DNA from: Melitaea cinxia
Lineage: Eukaryota; Arthropoda; Insecta; Lepidoptera; Nymphalidae
DNA length: 64,000 nt
Reading direction: 5' to 3'
Assembly: GCF_905220565.1 (NCBI RefSeq)
Contig: NC_059398.1
Location: 3,674,177 to 3,738,176 of the forward strand
The translations under genes were made by a program, and so were the position numbers. The notes below the pieces were generated by a model that worked only from the letters and a program-made list of their open reading frames with translations, was not told the DNA's origin and searched no databases. Shown here piece after piece: positions 12,451 through 25,900 of the stretch. How positions within the stretch are numbered: the first letter of the stretch is position 1; each line of letters starts with the position of its first letter.

Positions 12451-15400
12451 CTGAATTAATCAACACTTTCATCTCAGGTTCTCCATTGTTGCAGAAATTA
12501 CGCATTATTGCTGGATCGTTCATTAACTGCATGCTAATTCAGATATTTCTCTTAATGTCCTTCCACTATTATTATTGGCATATCGCCAGATATTAACAAA
12601 CGACATGGAATGGCCATTTTGGCTTATTTCCTGGCTTAATACCTATTTCTGAAGATATGATGTGTATGCTAATCAAAATTAGTCCGTATCGTTTTGAACT
12701 AAATATCAAATTAGTTTGTCAGGAAAAAGCGACGTAGTTTATGAGACATAAAGTTTGCTGAACGATAACTCTTAAGGCACTTGAAGCTGCTATCACACTG
12801 GACAGTATAAGAGTAATAACAATCTGAAGATATTGGATATCTAGTGCACGGCTTATTTAGTTGTTCGGTATATAATTAGCTTTATACAAAGCTCACTTTA
12901 AGGACTTAGTAGTTTACAGTCACACTGTTATACTTAATACCCTCACATTTAAGAGAAGTGGAGTGCCTAAATCTGCTTTCTTATGAATAATATAATATTT
13001 TTGGAACGAAATTCCTTTCGCGCGGTATATGCACTGAGCGGGATGGGGAGCAGTCATAATTTATATTGTAAAATATCAAGTTCATGATCATCATCATCAT
13101 TTCACGCGAAGGCGCTCCAACTATTAGTCTTGTTTGAATTAAATTAATAAAATTGTACTTTCTTCAAGAGGGCGAGTTGCTCATATTTTTATAATCATAA
13201 AGGAATATAGACCACAAGTCTTAGAAGATATTCTGAGACTAGTAATCGTCCAATCAATCTTTAACTCAATAGGAGACGATACAGAAGATTTATTGATCTA
13301 CCTGCGAGGTACGTCCTAAAATTGTTATCTATTTAATTTTGAAGAAAACATATTCGCGAATTCTCTCATTGGTTACGCCTTACGAATATTCATATTCTCA
13401 ATTAAAGCGTTTACGTCAACCCAGCATTTAAGGAATGTTTATCACATATTAAAATTAAATGAGCTCGCTACCTACATTAAAAGGAAATTAACGATTTACG
13501 TTTTTGAATAAATAAAATGACGATATCACTAAAAACGGGTCTCTTGTTTCCTTCGTTATCGGATGTTGTTCACAAAATACATTCACTGATTCTTTCTCCT
13601 TTGCGGCTGTATTTTTTTATTTAGCAACCCATTTATTTTTCGAATCTTTTACTTTTAAGAATTTCGTTTAGAAATTCTTTTACAGTTGAAGATTTTAAGC
13701 TCTCGTTACTAAAGCGATGTCATTCTTTAGATCTTTTTTAATTAATTTCTAATCGAATTTTTATTATTTTCTTATTTAGAATTGATTAATTCTACTTTCT
13801 AATTGCCTTTTCTGTATTTTATTGAATCTTTTTATGTAGATTATAATTGTTTACGAAATTTGAAATTATTAATACAAAGCAGTTAAGCTGGCGCTTCTAT
13901 TTTAACATCAGCGCCCGGGTCTCATCTGTCGCTACTAAATAGACGCATCGCATCAAAAGTTTCATCATGATACAAATTTGGTTAGGAAGCTTAATTCGCG
14001 AAGTAATTTTGATGGTATACAAGCTGCTATGGCTCAACTTGTAATTTATAATGTGCAACCAATTTTTGTCTATAATTTAAACATAGGGAGATATCAAGTT
14101 TATGATAATAGACAAACTGAGATTTGTTTCTTTTAATTTAAATTTTAAAACTGTTAAAATTTGCTAAGTATGTATAATATTGAAGATTTCAGAGTAATAA
14201 TTATTTTTAAAGAAAGATTCGAGGAGATCAGAGATGTTATCAGATAACATATATGTATATGATATGTAGAATTATGTCTGTAATAATTCTTGTGACGAAG
14301 GCAAAAGTTAGGGAATCCGTATATTAGAAATATACATAAGATTTGAAGCACTAAGCCGGATGTAAGTTCAAAAAGTCATTACTGTTTGAGAGGTCTGACC
14401 GAGTTCCATAGTATTCATACTCGTGCCTTTATCTCTTTGGTACAGCAGCGTTAAATCTAGTTTAGCATATACACGAAATAGTTCTGCATAACTATGACTC
14501 GATTTGGACAAGTTTTGGAGAAGTGTTAATACTATTCTAACGTTTTATTATTTTAACTGAAGGAGGTTAGAAATGGATTTGTTTGAATGGAAAGGGAAAT
14601 TGTATGAATTTTAGTACTAGACGGAATCAAGGTGCTTGATTATTTGATTCGTTGTTAGTAAAGTAATCAAATGAGAGTTTTAGAAAAGATATTTATTTAT
14701 TTATTCTTAATGTACACCAAAATACAGTTACATATAAAGGAAGATACGATACAAGATGTACAAAGGCGATCTTATCGCTAAATAGCGATTTCTTCCAGAT
14801 AACCTTTGGGTACTAGACACGATACAGTAGCAGTGGTTAGAAGTGTGCACATATTAAGGAGCGAAAATCAATAATGAATATTTATATATTAACAATGATA
14901 TTGTTGACTTAGAAGAAATTTAAACAATTCAAGCAAACATAGAATCATTTATACGTATTTTTTTCAGTATAGTTTCTTTTTTAAATAGATTTCTCGCTAC
15001 ATAAAATCCTTAACAAAGCGCATGGATAGAATTCCCTTAACACCTATTGTCAATATTTTAACAATGGCTCTCCTATATTGCCACGGGAGGCTTGAGAGTG
15101 AAGTGCACTTACTATACTCCTCACTGAATAGCTTCTTTCCGAGTGACATTCTAAGGAAAGTAATTTTTAAAAACACCATAGAAATTACATGGATATATGA
15201 ATTACTTCCTGAATTGTTATTAGAAAAAAAAGCCATAAGCTTAAAATGACTTTAAGGTCGATTGACAACAAATAAAATTAGAAAAGAAAAAAAAATAGAA
15301 ATCAATAACACACAACACAAGTAAAATTAATCAAAAACAGATTAGAGTTTAGAGTGAATTTTTTTGTATGCAACTCCTTAGCTTATACTTAATACATATT

Positions 15401-15608
15401 CACAATTCATAAGCATTCGTTCCTGATTTCACATTATTAGAAAATATAATTGAATTATCGTTCTAAAAAGTCTAATTCCGATTTTTAGAATTTAAATTAT
15501 CGATAAAATTTTCAAAGTAATTGTTTAAATAACAATAAATGTGCTAATGAAGAGCAATAAATACCTAAGCCAGGTAAATAATCGTAATAGTATACAGTAA
15601 ATACTGTT
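12451..15608. other. Non-coding stretch, no gene seen
   Basis: No coding region is supported. At about 13005-13030 GGAACGAAATTCCTTTCG resembles the terminal repeat of the element at 16855-17297, suggesting a solitary or degraded end. Overlapping frames on both strands at 14997-15249 (75 and 79 codons) show no family motif. Confidence 0.55.
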
Positions 15609-15619
15609 GTTAATTTATA

Positions 15620-15962
15620 ATGTTTCAGCCTGCAATATCCCACTACTGGGCATAGGCCTCTTTCCCCATGTAGGAGAAGGATCAGAGCTTAATCCACCAC
15701 GCTGCTCCAATGCGGGTTGGCGGATATATTCCCTACTATGAGTAACGATCGCTATCAGGTGTACATGATAACAACCGGGACCGACGGCTTAACGTGCTCT
15801 CCGAGGCACGGTGGGGAGACCTACAAGGACTGCACAAACACCCAGACCACGGCAAACACCTGTATGGCCAATACAAATGTTTGTCATGTGCGGGGAGCGA
15901 ACCCGCAACCGCCAGCGCAACAGATACAATGGCTGCCACTGTTGCGCCAACGCGACGTCAAC
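15620..15962 (-). mobile_element. tRNA-headed SINE (family S), reverse orientation
   Basis: It is flanked by an 11-bp duplication, GTTAATTTATA, at 15609-15619 and 15963-15973. Read on the minus strand it has the tRNA-like head (about 15880-15955) and ends with the GCCCAGTAGTGGGATATT tail at about 15630. It looks more intact than the copy at 12109. A 108-codon plus-strand frame over it is an artefact of the element. Confidence 0.9.
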
Positions 15963-16093
15963 GTTAATTTATACCTACAGGTAAATAATTGTAATAGTAA
16001 ATACTGTTCTTCATTTTATTTAAAAATACCAATCCAGCATTAATATGAGAAACATTTATTGAGTTAGGTAACAACAAGAAATATGTTGTTTAA

Positions 16094-16275
16094 AATCTGG
16101 AGTAATCAGTCTAAAGAAGTACCTCCACTTACAGAAGATCATAGCTAAGTAATGCTGCTCTCAAGTTTTGTGTTCCTGTCGTAAGTAAGGCTGCTAGAGC
16201 TCCTAGGGAGGGTCAGGAGCAGGGTCGGCAACGCGCTTGCGTTGCTTCTGGTGTTGCACCGTCTAGGCTACGGCA
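16094..16275 (+). repeat. Family C interspersed repeat, partial
   Basis: It shares TTACAGAAGATCATAGCTAA, GTGTTCCTGTCG, AGAGCTCCT and GGTCGGCAACGCGCTTGCG with the copies at 33890 and (reversed) 58321 and 61555. The first part of the family is missing or diverged. It is non-coding. Confidence 0.7.
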
Positions 16276-16854
16276 AACGTTTACATTCAGGTTGTCCGTA
16301 CGGTACTAGACAAATTTTTAGAAGATTTCTATTCAAATTTCTCTGGTAGATTACTTTATTCAGTTGCATAACGTTTACTGATATTACAAAGATACTAAAT
16401 TTTAATACCATAACATTGTAGGCGATTATTCCGTTCTTCGTGATTAGATTTCTACCTACGCTTGCAAAACGTGCGAATGTCACGACGCTTATAGAATACT
16501 AAGATTATAATCGAGGAACCGAAAACATCATGGAAATGGCACGTATTTATGCCAGACATTTCTTTTATTTATGGAGGGGAGGCAATTCTGAAAATGGGCC
16601 ACCTGTTGAGGAATCTTATATCCATAAATATTAACGTAGTGAAAGACATTAATTTCATGGAAAATATGTCATTGAGCGTTTAAATTATGTTATGTAATGG
16701 ATGTTTTTGCATTTTTTTGAGTATGTTTTAAATATTTTTTATTTTATTTATATTTTCTGTACTTTTGTCAAAGAAATTTAATGAAAGCACTAACAAATTT
16801 CCCCAACCTCATGTGTCTATCAGACATTAAGGTTTAAAGAGTTATCAAAATATT

Positions 16855-17297
16855 GGAACGAAGTTCCTTACGGCAGGCTTGACATTTGGCTGGGCGACCG
16901 AACTGAAAAAAATGTGACACTAAAACCGTAAGAAAAATATATAACGGAAGTAACGTAATATCAGTCACACGACTGTATAATATGACGTTTGTAAATCTAA
17001 AATGTTACCAGTAATTTTTTTTAAATGTGTAATTTTATACCGTCCACAAAAATAAATAAAGATATACGTTTTTTTATTTCACAATTATTATTATTATTAT
17101 TTTGTTTGATTTATTTTATTTTAGGGTATTTGTTATTTTCTAAAATACTAAATTTCCTAAATACTTTTATGTACTTAATTAAAAACCAATCAACAAAATT
17201 AAAAAAAAAAATCAAAAACTAGAAAATATTTATAAAATTCAAAAAAAGAAATTTTTTTAATGAGTTGCTTCTATACTATCCGAAGGAACTTCGTTCC
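16855..17297. mobile_element. Short inverted-repeat element (MITE-like)
   Basis: GGAACGAAGTTCCTTACGG at 16855-16873 pairs with CCGAAGGAACTTCGTTCC at 17280-17297. The 443-bp interval has no coding potential; the 65-codon plus frame is AT-driven. Each terminal repeat is itself nearly palindromic. The target duplication is not clear. A related end is seen at about 13012. Confidence 0.55.
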
Positions 17298-20200
17298 TAC
17301 CTGGTGTCCCATGACACCACATAATTTTACTTTTTATACTTATTTTTACATATAATTTTATTACAATAAGTTTGAGAATATTTTCTTTACTTACTATTTT
17401 CTTTCAGTATCATATTTTTTTATTTTAGATCTAGAAATAAAACGGTTATTGTAAAATGAATACGCGTTTATATACTTAAGTTAACACTCTTGGTGGCATT
17501 TCTACTAATTCTATATCTGTGGTAATAGTAGCTATAATAATGTCTTGGTAATAGCACGTGGTACGGCAATATCTACGTAATAGTGAAGCGTTGTGTTGCT
17601 TTACACACCACATATTGGAGAATGAATCTTTGTCGAATTGCTATACTAATGTTGGGAATAGCAAACTTCAAGAATACTGTTTGCTTAACTGTTGCGTATC
17701 CGACATCAGGGTGGACTTTCTGATTCTGACGATTAAAGATACGGTATAATGATGTCTTACGTAGTTTTATTTATATAATTATGTAGTTTTATTGATAAAA
17801 TTAACCGTCTTTCGTTGTTTTCTTTCAGTACTTGGACAATTTCTGCGAGAAATAGTGTGATATTTTATGGGTAAAATATGGTATTATTGTTTGTTTTACC
17901 TCAATTAAGAAACACCAACTTTTTGATATACAATTACGAATAAAAAGTGAAAAAAAAAATGTATCATAGACTTTTATCTGGTAGATGTAGTCACGCTTTA
18001 AATAGCATTAACGGAAACCGGTAAAGCAGGGTTTTAAGGCGGCTGCGTACTTAACGTGCACGGGACGGTGTTAGAACGTGGACGGAACGGGGATGGAGCG
18101 TGGTTAGTAAACCCTGACGGGGATATTTAATACCCTGATAGTAACTCAGTAACAGTATGTAAATGCACATGCTTCCTTACTTTAGCTCTCCGAAATGCAC
18201 GGAACGACTGTGCATACGCAGCTGAATCACGGACAGGACGGCGAACGCGCGGGACGTGATATGCTAAACATCGTCACCGACGATATTTTTCCCGCACGCG
18301 TTTAACGTTACAGTCTCGTCCATACTTTCGTGACGTATTCTCTTTCGGTTACATTTTCTATGACATTTCCAATACTTCACGTCCCGTTCCACCCGAACAA
18401 AAACGCGTTAGGTGTCTCTAATACCTATTTTTATGTGTCTATGTTGTCTGATTAACAAACGATTTGGACGTCAGAACTGCGTTATTTCGCCTGGTCTTTC
18501 TGTATTTCTGATAAGTCTAAATAACGCCTATTTCCCCCTCGATCCAATAATAATAACAGTTATCATTGAGACAAAGAAATCTTCATTTTTATATCGTTTA
18601 ATTATACAGAAACGTCCATTAAATTGGAGAATAATACGACAATTAACATTTGTTTCACTTTAGTCTACGAAAAAAATGAAAATTGCGATTGTAATACGAG
18701 GAATGTCTTCAAATATTCTTAATGTAATTAATTATATTTTTAAACAGGTTAACATTAATTTTATATTTTAGTAAGAGAATAAACGAGTTTTAATGTTTGA
18801 ATTCATGTTATTTTGATGGAAGTACGTAGCTGTATTTAATCACCCGGAGGTCTTTTACCGCTGGCTCAATCTTAGTATACTCTCATATCATCTATCAAAA
18901 ATACATACACGTAACTAGTGCATTATGATGTGAATTGCCTTGTACTTATATTATTAATTTCTATCCTAAACGTTCTGCAACGAAACTATAAATAACTATG
19001 TAATTGAAACAAAAAAAACCCTACACAAAAATTCCATTTTATGCCAAAAAATACCTTGAAACATGTTAGAAAAGGGGTGAATTTTTTTACCAAATACAGT
19101 AAAAACTACAGCAAAAATACTCGCTTTCCTGAAAAGAAACCGCATAGAAATCTGTCAATTTGCTAGAGACTGATGCCACCAAACTGGCAAAATAATAACA
19201 CACTTTTGCATCGAGGGTTAAAAACAATGAACTTGCGTGATGCAATGAGACTTTAAAAGTAACAGTAACTATGAACAAGATAGCGTGTTTCAGAATACGC
19301 TACGTTGGTTTAGCGTTTACTTTAAGAATGAGTGCTTTGTTGTAGTAAAGGAACGCAGTTTTGCGGTTTCCGTCTAGTGAGTTCTCAAGGTTAGGCAGAG
19401 GTCGGAAATGTTAGAGAAATATCTAAAAGTAGTGCTGATTTGCAAAAGTAAAATAGTTTCACTGAGATATATTTTACGTTTGAGCGGCGGTTGGTCAATA
19501 TTATATAACCTGGCCAGGAATTTTTCAGCTAATCATTCATTTTCTTTGTAAAAATGATTTTTAATTATGTTTTTTAAAGCAATTTTTAATTGCAATAAAG
19601 TATATATAAAGTTATTTTACAAAAAAAAAAGAATTATCCATTAAACACATAGAGATCGTTTCTAGTTCTAATATATTTTTGAACAGCCTTTATGACACCA
19701 TTGTAAAGTTGCCATAAAAGTTTTGTAATTTTCTGTTTCAATTTGTCCATCAAACAATGTAGAGGTATTTAACTATTAAAAGTATCATTAGTAAAATAAA
19801 TCAAAATAAAACTCGAATTGTACTTTGAGTTTTATTTTAAAAAACGTATGCTACGAATTACAATGTTAATGAAGTCTACGAAAGCTTTATACATATTATA
19901 TCACTTAAAGACAGAATTATACATGAGAAACGAAAACAGCCTACGTCTGCTTTAACACGAAAAGCGTGTAAAATAAATTTCGTAAAGAATTATTTCGAAA
20001 TTTCTCGAATTATTCGAATCTTGCTTAAATAGAAATAACTTTACTATTTCGGTATAAGCGTCACGTTGTTCTAAGCGTATCCAGGGAGAATATTAAGTTA
20101 TATTATATTGGCACGTGACAAAAAGTATACTGGTAGGTTAGGTCAACCGTTTTCTTGTTTTGAACGAATTTATGGGGATTGCAATACGAAAAAAATATAA

Positions 20201-20555
20201 AAAAAATGTTAGAAGGAAAACATTTATCTGACAAAAACGTTACGTTTTCTGACGTCAATATTGTAGCGACCTTTTGCGATGGAATTGTTGGTGTGCCGAT
20301 TTATAAGCTATAAACGCTTGATCGAGGCACTGTTACGATTTTTTTATTTTTTTATTTTTTTCGAAGCTCTCAATTATATCTAAGTCTTGCATTGTATTAA
20401 GAATTGACGTAATAGTCAAATTAAATAAATGACTGGTTACTAAACAATATAGTTCAATGGATAGCTATTAATGAATTCTGATTGTATAAATTTCTTGGAA
20501 AACCAGCGAGAAACTTAATAGTGACTATCTATTTTAAAAAAATTATCATAATTAT
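17298..20555. other. Non-coding stretch, no gene seen
   Basis: It is mostly AT-rich. A richer patch at about 18030-18300 holds repeated CGGGACG/GACGGAACGGGG-like words on both strands, probably another degraded transposon. A 35-bp inverted repeat lies at about 19801-19840. Short frames have no recognisable domain. Confidence 0.5.
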
Positions 20556-20747
20556 TACGTTATGTTCGCAGAGGAGCATACAGATGGCTTTTATGCAATT
20601 ATGCGTAAGCGTGTGGCATCTCTGTGGAGGCGGATACGCGCGAGCATAAACAGCATTCTGCGTACAGTTGCGGACCGGTTTGACGGATCCATAATAAAGC
20701 ATTGGATCACCATGCATGTTATGCCGTCGGACCGAGCCGCTAAATAA
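20548..20747 (+). pseudogene. C-terminal fragment of a LINE reverse-transcriptase ORF
   Basis: The frame reads ...AEEHTDGFYAIMRKRVASLW and ends at TAA 20745-20747. This kind of end (an arginine-rich stretch with a trailing KHWITMH) is familiar to me from LINE polyproteins in Lepidoptera, but I cannot name the clade. No catalytic motif is present because the upstream part is missing; similarity ends around 20550. It is followed by an AT-rich 3' region ending CCGAAATAAATATTATTATT. The assignment rests on context and recall, not on a full domain. Confidence 0.45.
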
Positions 20748-21184
20748 ATTAATAGCATTAGCATGATAGGTACATACGATATGGATGAAAGCCACGAAGA
20801 GTGAAAGGAGGATTGAATGATACTGATTAACTTGATATATATATTTTTTCATGTCTATTTTGTGTTTTGTGTGTTTTAATTCATTGTATTTAACTCCTTA
20901 ATTATAAATTGTTAATAATGATAATGAAATGGTAAATAAATTAATAATTAAATTATAATTCACATTAATATAATATTTAAAAAAAAGGAATGCACATTTT
21001 AGTTGTTTTAAAATTGTTGTTATTATTAAGAAATATTATTATAGTTATTGTTAATTCAAAATTTATTAAAATGTAATTATTTAATTATTTAAATGTAATT
21101 GTACTAACATTAGTTTATAAGCATCATTGTTACTAACACTATATGGGCTAGTCCCGAAATAAATATTATTATTATTATTATTAT
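20550..21184 (+). mobile_element. 5'-truncated LINE ending in an (ATT)n tail
   Basis: It comprises the ORF end at 20548-20747, a 3' untranslated region, the phrase TATGGGCTAGTCCCGAAATA and a microsatellite tail (ATT)7 at 21164-21184. The tail is the insertion site of the next element. The 5' truncation and repeat-tailed 3' end fit target-primed reverse transcription. Confidence 0.6.
21164..21184 (+). repeat. (ATT)n microsatellite, split by the Dong-like LINE
   Basis: Seven ATT units lie directly left of the LINE 3' end, and TTATTATTA resumes at 22921 directly right of its 5' end. The tract was therefore continuous before insertion. Confidence 0.8.
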
Positions 21185-22920
21185 TCTACTGAATGTCACT
21201 CCGCCCGCCCAATACATAATAGATACATATATTATAATAACTACTTATATAATTATATAGTAAATTTACTTATACTTACATATATAAATATAAGCGGGTG
21301 GAGGAATACGCCCCGGCAGGGAGATCAAACGGCCGGGGGTTAGGGCTGCAGGCTGAGAAACCGGCGGACAATCCTAGCCGAGTCAAGTAACACCGCCTTC
21401 TGCATCCTGGCTGCGAGCGAACCGTCCCGGATCCCCAGTTGCCTCAGATGGTGAGCGAGGCTAACCGAGATCAAACCATTGGCAGATATTACGATAGGGA
21501 TTATTTCAGCAGACCCCACACCCCACATGTCGACAATCTCGTGCGCCAGATCCAGATATTTACGTTTTTTCTCAGTCTCGGCTTTCACGAGGTTCTCGTC
21601 ATGCGGGACGGTGATGTCCACTAAAAATACCCTCGACCGTGCCCTGTCCATCACCACGATATCAGGCTTGTTCGCCAGTATCGTCCTGTCTGTGGCGATA
21701 GGCAGGTCCCAGTAGAGCCGGACTCCGTCGCGTTCGAGTACTAGCACCGGTAAGTATTGGTAATACGGCATCCTCTGTTCCAGGAGACCGTACATAAGAG
21801 CAAGCTCTTGGTGGAGAATCTTGGCCACTTGGTTGTGTCTGTGCAAGTACTCAGTATTAGCAAGCGCGGAACAACCCGACAGCACATGCCTGAGTGACTC
21901 ACCGGGATGACGACAGGCTCGACAGAAGTCGGGAGTGCCATCCTTCAGGACGTGCTTTCGGTAGTTGTTCGTCTTGATCACCTGATCTTGTATTGCACAG
22001 ACAAAACCTTCGGTTTCCCCAAAGAGGTCGCCGAATCGCAGCCACTGCACGGAGGCCTTACTGTCCACGTGAGGCGCGTGAAGCGCCTTGTAGAACCGTC
22101 CATGCAGTTCCTTCTCCATCCATACGGTCTCCCGGTCAGAGGTGCTCAGTACGACCGGTTTCTGCCAGTTCTCTTTGGCCGAGGCTAGGGGGGTTAGTCC
22201 TTTGTCACACATTGAAACGTCACCATGCAAAGCGCTGTCCCGTCTCGTTTCAAAGTAGGCCCTGAGGCTGCACACCTCGCGGTTATGCATGGTCTTAGCG
22301 CTTAACATGCCTCGACCACCACACTTCCGCGGGATGTACAGTCTCATGACCGACGACTTAGGGTGATGCACGCGATGGTACGTCATAGTTGTGCGGACTC
22401 TTCTGTCCAGGGCGTCAAGTTCGGTCTGAGTCCATCTGAGTATGCCAAAGGTGTACAAGACGGTGGGCATGACCCAAGCGTTATAGGCTCGGACCTTGTT
22501 GGCTCCAGACAAGTAGCTCCGAAGAACATTTGTGAGTTCATGTCCACTTCCTTCACCCCTATGCATTGTGACATACCCAGATACCGGTAAGATTCAGCTT
22601 CGGAAAGGGTCTTGAATGATGTTAATTCGAGGCTAAGCTGCGACGATTGAGTCACCTGACCCCTGTCCACATGCACGACCGCACACTTATCCACTCCAAG
22701 CTGCATCCTGATGGAACTGCTGAACTCCGTAGTGATTTTCGGCAGTTCCTGCAGCGTTAGGTGCCAGCAATTTGAGGTCGTCCATGTAGAGAAGGTGGGA
22801 GACTTTAGTACCTCCTCTCCGAAACTGAAAGCCTGTCCCCGAGCGCTCCAGCAGGGTGCTTAGAGGGTTCAAGGACAAGCAGAACCATAGTGGACTCAGG
22901 CAATCACCCTGGAAAATACC
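21185..22920 (-). mobile_element. Dong/R4-like LINE, 5'-truncated, in an ATT tract
   Basis: Minus-strand non-LTR retrotransposon fragment of 1,736 bp. It starts inside the reverse transcriptase (GIFQGDCLSPLW, 22918 downward) and ends 155 bp after the ORF stop. It has a C-terminal zinc-binding CCHC motif and an endonuclease of the restriction-like type, typical of the R2/R4/Dong group. Both flanks are ATT/TTA repeats, and Dong of Bombyx is known to insert into TAA repeats. Confidence 0.85.
21340..22920 (-). pseudogene. Dong/R4-type reverse transcriptase-endonuclease, partial and frameshifted
   Basis: The coding part lies in three pieces. Piece 1 (22920-22690) contains the polymerase motif LYMDDLKL. 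Piece 2 (about 22740-22540, another frame) contains GVDKCAVVHVDRGQ and SYRYLG. Piece 3 (22566-21340, 408 codons, back in the first frame) contains CRACRHPGESLRHVLSGC (Cys-Cys-His-Cys finger) and KPDIVVMDRARSRVFLVDIT followed by KRKYLDLA. This is the PD...(D/E)xK pattern of the restriction-like endonuclease, which cuts the target DNA for priming. The two frameshifts and missing N-terminus make it inactive. Its GC content is clearly above that of the flanks, as expected for a younger insertion. Confidence 0.85.
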
Positions 22921-25900
22921 TTATTATTATATATATTATATCAGTATAACTAAATCAAAATTTCTTGATCTTAATGTTATTAAAAAAAGAAACTATTATA
23001 ACAAATATCCCAATAATACCTATACCGAACATTACCATATATCGATACATACAATAGGTACAGGTTATCTACCACATCACTACTTTCTTGATGAATCATA
23101 ACCAAATGAATAAACAATTCGACCGGCTTGCGTTGCGTATGTCGATTCATAGCTCCGTAAATACGAGGTCCTTAAAAACGTCCTTACGCCGAGTAACTTG
23201 TAAGCTCGGCGAAACTTTGATTGTGTGACTTGGCACATTTCTAATTAAATCGGTTTTTGTTCAACTTTGTTAAATTACTTTTAGAGTGTGAATTAAGTAC
23301 ACTGTACTTCGACACCTAGTTATAACTTTTTCAAAGTTGCTTTATTGTAAAGGGAGTTTGACAATCGTATGTGTGTTAAGTTTGTTTGAAGAATAATTAA
23401 TTATATACTACTTTTTTTCTTTTCTTTTATAATACTGAAAGAGAAATTGAAATAAGAAATTGCTTTATACTAAGGCGGCCTTTTGTTTCTTGTTTTTGTA
23501 ATTTATATTTTTTTTTTTTACCTACAGTATAAATATTATTATTAGGATTATTAATTCAAAATTTGAGATCATTATCAAGTGAATATTAAAATGTATGTTA
23601 CTATTAGATATAAAATTGATCTTCAAAAATACCTAGTAAAAGATTATTTCTTTTAAATTGTTAATTATTTATTTATAGAATTTGAGAACAAAATACTTTG
23701 AGCCAAAGACAGAAATAAGGACTAAAAACCAGAGCTAACGTTATACGCATTTTATGTATAGAGTAAAACGACGATTCGAAAGTGCTCATGGGGTCTATTT
23801 GAATAAAGTGGCTTTTGATTTTGATACAGTTGTATGATTATTGCGATTCGTAAAAATAAAACAAATGCGGCAGTAAATAAAAATGTCCACGAAGCGTAAT
23901 CTAGACATCTAGAATCTGTAAAGCCTGACCTTAGTTTCAACTTGATCTTGAATCTATGGCCTAGACAGCTATATAACAATTTTCATCAAAGTCAGATGAT
24001 TACTTAGCAATCTCATATAGAGGGTTTCTCAAATAAAACCAAGATCTCACAAATTGATATTAGTGGTACATTGATGTCATGGTCGTAAGGCGCAATATTT
24101 TTTGTTACATTTATAATAAAGGACTTCATGAGAATAATGTACCGTGAGAAAACTGTATCGTATTTTCAGCACTTATAACCTTAATAAGTAGAAAACATGC
24201 TCTTCCTCTGTTATGGAGATAGGTCTACGGATATAAAGATTGGCTAGTGTCCATGTCAAAATAAAAAATTATGAATTTCATGTTTCAAGCATTTCGAATA
24301 TTCACTTGATAAAATATATACTATTTGATTGATATTTTTGCTATGGATTGGAATCCAGAGTTATTTTCAATCCGGCTGGGTCCGGTCAGATTTTCGTCGA
24401 TCCAGCCGCATCCGGCTTGATCCGAACCGGAAATGGAATTTATAAAATTGGATTGAAAACGAGACACGATTGCAATCCCTACTTACATATCATTATTTAT
24501 GTAGGCCTTAGAATTTATTAGAATAGAAACAGTCGAATAAATTCTATATAGGATAAAATAATTATAAATAATTATCTTCATTAGTAAGTTAAAGATAAAT
24601 CGCAAAAGGGTTGGCTGGAAAATTCCTGGAGAGGCTATATAATATTCGTCAACCGCCATTTGTACCAGACCTTTAGCAGGCAACCCTATATAACCGCACT
24701 CGCAATGAAACAGTGTTTATTTTGATGTAAGATTTATTTATTACAGATTTAGGTGACAGTAACGAGAACAATATATATATATACCTGTTTATACCCGCCA
24801 ACCTAGTAGATACGCCAGGAAAATATTAGACAACCCATGTTATACTTTCTACAGACTTCATACTGTTGATAGGTATTGAATTTATTCTTTGACCTAGTGC
24901 ACTAAAGGTGAATTATTATACTAGTTTTTTTACAATTTTAAATTAATATGGTCTGGCTAGAAATTTTTAGTCACTCCTTTCGCGATTATTTTTCTAATAT
25001 ACTATAGTAAAAACATAATAATTTTGATCCATTAAGCGGGTGGGTGAAATTCGTCTCTAGTACCGATCTCCTGCTATAATCATTAAGGTTTTCTCACAAA
25101 CTTACCGTTTTCTGTTGAGATGAATATTGAACTAATTTAGCGCTTAAAAGTGTATGTTACCTCAAATTGCTAATATTCCACTCGGCAGGATGTCCATATC
25201 TTCCAAACTACTGAATATTTAAGTTTGAAATTTATTTATGGTAAAGTTCAGGACATAAACTATGTTTCATATGTTTCGAAAACACGATTCCATAAAATTT
25301 TCTCGATACAAAAAAATCGCAAAATTACCTCTATTTTTGTATTAAAACCTTAATATCTCAGTAAATATAGAAGTTATGGACTTGAGATTAAGCATGGTAA
25401 TTGAAATAAGTATGAAGAACATTTTATATGTTGCGTTTTTTTAAAAATAACTATTGATAATGTTTGTGGGGAGAAAATACATATAATTTGCGCGATGAAC
25501 AACCAAGCGCTCTCAATTCTCATGTGTATTTAGTACGGGTGAAATCTGAATACGAGCTGAGGTAGTGTAGCCCCTTAACAACTAAGTGATACTAACTAAA
25601 AAGAATACTTGCGTCCTTTCTAATGAGATCTACTGTTTCTATATTAAATCCTTTGGACTTTCACATATATGAAGGATGATTCTATCCTTACATCGTGTTA
25701 TTTTTTCATAAGGGAAGTTGAACGTACTTTACGCAGTAATAAGTCTTTGTTATGGCACTCGAGGGTATTGTGATGGGTGCCTCTAGAAATTATAAGGCTA
25801 AGGAAATCCCTTAACTTAGCTTTTATCTCTATAGGATTTATTTCTTATGATGTTACAATATAATTAAACTTTTATTATAATTTTGGCCTCAGAAATAAAT

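Noticed and set aside
14997..15249. Opposed 75- and 79-codon frames
   Set aside because: No homology motif, no splice or promoter context, and both strands are open at once in AT-rich DNA.
20529..20852. 107-codon reverse frame
   Set aside because: It runs antisense to the LINE fragment and shows no known motif.
21439..22590. Several plus-strand frames of 61-93 codons
   Set aside because: They are antisense shadows of the Dong/R4 LINE coding region.
24360..24450. Clustered ATCCGGC/GATCCAGCC words as a possible regulatory cluster
   Set aside because: Too short and imperfect, with no second locus to compare.
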